Shown: piece after piece, positions 14,258 through 15,695 of the stretch
Numbering within the stretch: position 1 is the first letter of the stretch
Layout of the letters: each line of letters begins with the position of its first letter
Source: an uncultured Clostridium sp.
Lineage (GTDB): Bacteria > Bacillota > Clostridia > TANB77 > CAG-465
DNA: 15,695 bases
NCBI GenBank assembly: GCA_900554875.1
Contig: USJA01000011.1
Location: forward strand, 1-15,695
Direction: 5' to 3'
Position numbers and translations under genes: made by a program
The notes under the pieces: generated by a model
Databases searched by the model: none
Told to the model about the DNA's origin: nothing
The model's input: only the letters and a program-made list of their open reading frames with translations

Positions 14258-15541
14258 CTAGCATTTGCATTTATTTTTTAATATCATCTCACATTTTTCC
14301 ATAGGATATCTTCCGACGCAAGTGTTATCACATCTTCTGTCACGTAATAATTTTATTGGATTTTCTTCTACCTCAAACCTATAATCGCAACCATGTTTTC
14401 TGATGTATTCATTAATTACCATATGGCTTGGAACTTGATTTACATTATCATTTACTATGTCTTGATACATGAAAAACTCGAAATTATCAGGCACATCTTT
14501 TAGTAATAGATAATCTTCTCTTACAGATGTATAACTTACTGTACCTTCAAGAATTCGTCTTACATATTCAATATTTGGTCCAAGTTTTAAAAGCTCAGGA
14601 AATGTTCCATCACATATTACTTCTTGCCATTGCTTATTTTCATATTTTTCAAGTAATTTTGCAGCCATATGAAGATGACTGACTTCATATTCAAAATAGC
14701 ATTCCCATATTTTCTTTATACAAGGATCAGTTTCATCCATCATGCAAGAATAATATAGATAACATTCAGTATATTCATGCATAAGTAAATTTTCAAGCCA
14801 TGACATATTAGGATCCATTAAGCTTTCATATTGGCTTACATGTGCTTCTTCAACCATACCAATTTCTTGATATAACTTACGACCAAGGTCAGAAGTATAA
14901 AACATTCCAATATTCATGTAGTAATTCATAGTTTGTTGTTCTGCAGCCGTAATTATTGCTATATCAAGTTTTGTTATCATATCAGCCTCTTTATAATTAG
15001 TTGCACATTTTATATTATCAAAAGGATATCTGTGATGGGCTATAGTTGGTCTTCCTGGCATTATTTCAGTATACCTTCCAACTAATTTTTCTGGAAGAAT
15101 TCCATATTCCATTTCAAGTAAATTTGCATAACGGTATAAATGATCAAAATCCTCTAAAAGTGCAAAATTAAGTGCATTTACAACATTCTGATCCGGATCA
15201 CGTTGTGCAAGTCTTGCGGTAAGGTCAACAGCGAGTTGTTCATATGTAATTGTATGTTCAAGTAAAGTCTCTTTTTTAGGTTTTAAATTACTTATCTTTT
15301 TTTGCTGTTGTTGTTCTATATTTCTCATCAAGGCAAGTTCACGCCTTAAATCATTGTTATTACAGTTTCTTGAAAATTGATGAGAAAATTTAACAGCTTC
15401 ATATTCAGTTCCATTCATAAGAACGATTCTTGTTTTTGTATATGGACTTACTTCACATATGTTATATGATTTTGGATAAAGTTCACACCAATTTTTAATG
15501 CTTTTGTTTATATCCATAGGCTTTAATTCAAATGGATTCAT
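14258..15541 (-). CDS. Ferritin-like (di-iron four-helix) protein with cysteine-rich tail
   Basis: This 427-residue protein has no exact match that I recognise, but the ferritin-like pattern is clear. Helices carry LLEDFDHLYRYANLLE (about 128-143) with E130 and H134, AAEQQTMNYY (199-208) with E201, MVEEAHVSQYE (229-239) with the ExxH pair E231/H234, LMHEYTECYLYY (253-264) with E256, and YEVSHLHMAAK (285-295) with the ExxH pair E286/H289. Two ExxH motifs in separate helices are the hallmark of rubrerythrin- and ferritin-type di-iron sites. The C-terminal 45 residues contain six cysteines (C385, C404, C408, C417, C425, C427) that might bind metal. There is no signal peptide. ATG 15541 follows TAAGGAGCG. 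It is far longer than ferritin (about 170) or rubrerythrin (about 190). It may be iron-storage, oxygen-protection or spore-related; the sequence does not decide. Confidence 0.75.
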   Translation of the reverse strand: MNPFELKPMDINKSIKNWCELYPKSYNICEVSPYTKTRIVLMNGTEYEAVKFSHQFSRNCNNNDLRRELALMRNIEQQQQKKISNLKPKKETLLEHTITYEQLAVDLTARLAQRDPDQNVVNALNFALLEDFDHLYRYANLLEMEYGILPEKLVGRYTEIMPGRPTIAHHRYPFDNIKCATNYKEADMITKLDIAIITAAEQQTMNYYMNIGMFYTSDLGRKLYQEIGMVEEAHVSQYESLMDPNMSWLENLLMHEYTECYLYYSCMMDETDPCIKKIWECYFEYEVSHLHMAAKLLEKYENKQWQEVICDGTFPELLKLGPNIEYVRRILEGTVSYTSVREDYLLLKDVPDNFEFFMYQDIVNDNVNQVPSHMVINEYIRKHGCDYRFEVEENPIKLLRDRRCDNTCVGRYPMEKCEMILKNKCKC

Positions 15542-15695
15542 TTATATCACGCTCCTTAAGAAATAATATGATATACATTTGACTAATATTCTAAACATTA
15601 CTCATTTAAAATATGTTATGGTCTAAAATCTTTTTTAGTAAATGTTGAAGTAACAAATAAAAGAAAAATGTATATTAAAGTATATATTAATATTT
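15542..15695. other. Upstream region of the ferritin-like gene at the window edge
   Basis: AT-rich sequence with no visible gene. It should contain the promoter of the minus-strand ferritin-like gene, but I see only weak matches. It contains inverted heptamers TATATCA (15543-15549) and TGATATA (15569-15575) flanking the ribosome binding site. Confidence 0.4.

Noticed and set aside
1..15695. Mobile elements, CRISPR arrays, tRNA or rRNA genes, riboswitches such as a T-box before cysE
   Set aside because: No transposase or integrase motifs, no regularly spaced repeats, no cloverleaf or rRNA-like sequence were seen. The cysE leader is too short for a T-box.

Overview
The window is a continuous piece of chromosome from a very AT-rich (roughly 28% GC by eye), anaerobic, low-GC Gram-positive bacterium. 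A clostridial assignment fits several features: the AbrB variant with a CxxC/CxxC tail, RNase Y and YmdB together, an archerase-type [4Fe-4S] ATPase module, strong AGGAGG-type ribosome binding sites and tightly packed operons. I see no rRNA, tRNA, CRISPR array, insertion sequence or phage gene. All long genes look intact.

Left part (1-7346, plus strand): rny (RNase Y) ends at a clear terminator. It is followed by a translationally coupled three-gene operon (1757-4833) coding for two related 2-hydroxyacyl-CoA-dehydratase-like (HgdA/B, DUF2229-type) subunits and their BadF/HgdC-type [4Fe-4S] ATPase activator. A 369-bp stretch without a confident gene follows, holding two promoter-like elements, a 9-bp direct repeat and a strong hairpin terminator. 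Next come an SDR oxidoreductase and ymdB (cyclic-nucleotide phosphodiesterase) as a pair, then cysE (serine acetyltransferase), whose start codon lies in a long hairpin.

Middle part (7347-10520, minus strand): reading leftward, a 72-residue cysteine-rich protein of unknown function, then murA, walJ/yycJ, rlmH and an abrB-type regulator. The murA-walJ-rlmH genes overlap or abut. abrB and cysE converge on one palindrome that forms both coding ends and both terminators.

Right part: rpmE (zinc-type L31) with its own promoter and terminator, then a fused DUF1385-PrmC protein and a shortened WhiA on the plus strand, closed by a terminator at 13421-13448. On the minus strand lie a single-span membrane-anchored protein of unknown function and, upstream of it, a 427-residue ferritin-like protein with a cysteine-rich tail.

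Most genes are housekeeping: RNA decay, ribosome maturation, release-factor methylation, peptidoglycan precursor synthesis and cysteine synthesis. The least explained parts are the HgdA/B-like reductase operon placed between rny and ymdB, the ferritin-like/membrane-protein pair, the cysteine-rich small protein, the DUF1385-PrmC fusion, the shortened WhiA, and the hairpins at the cysE start and at the cysE/abrB junction.
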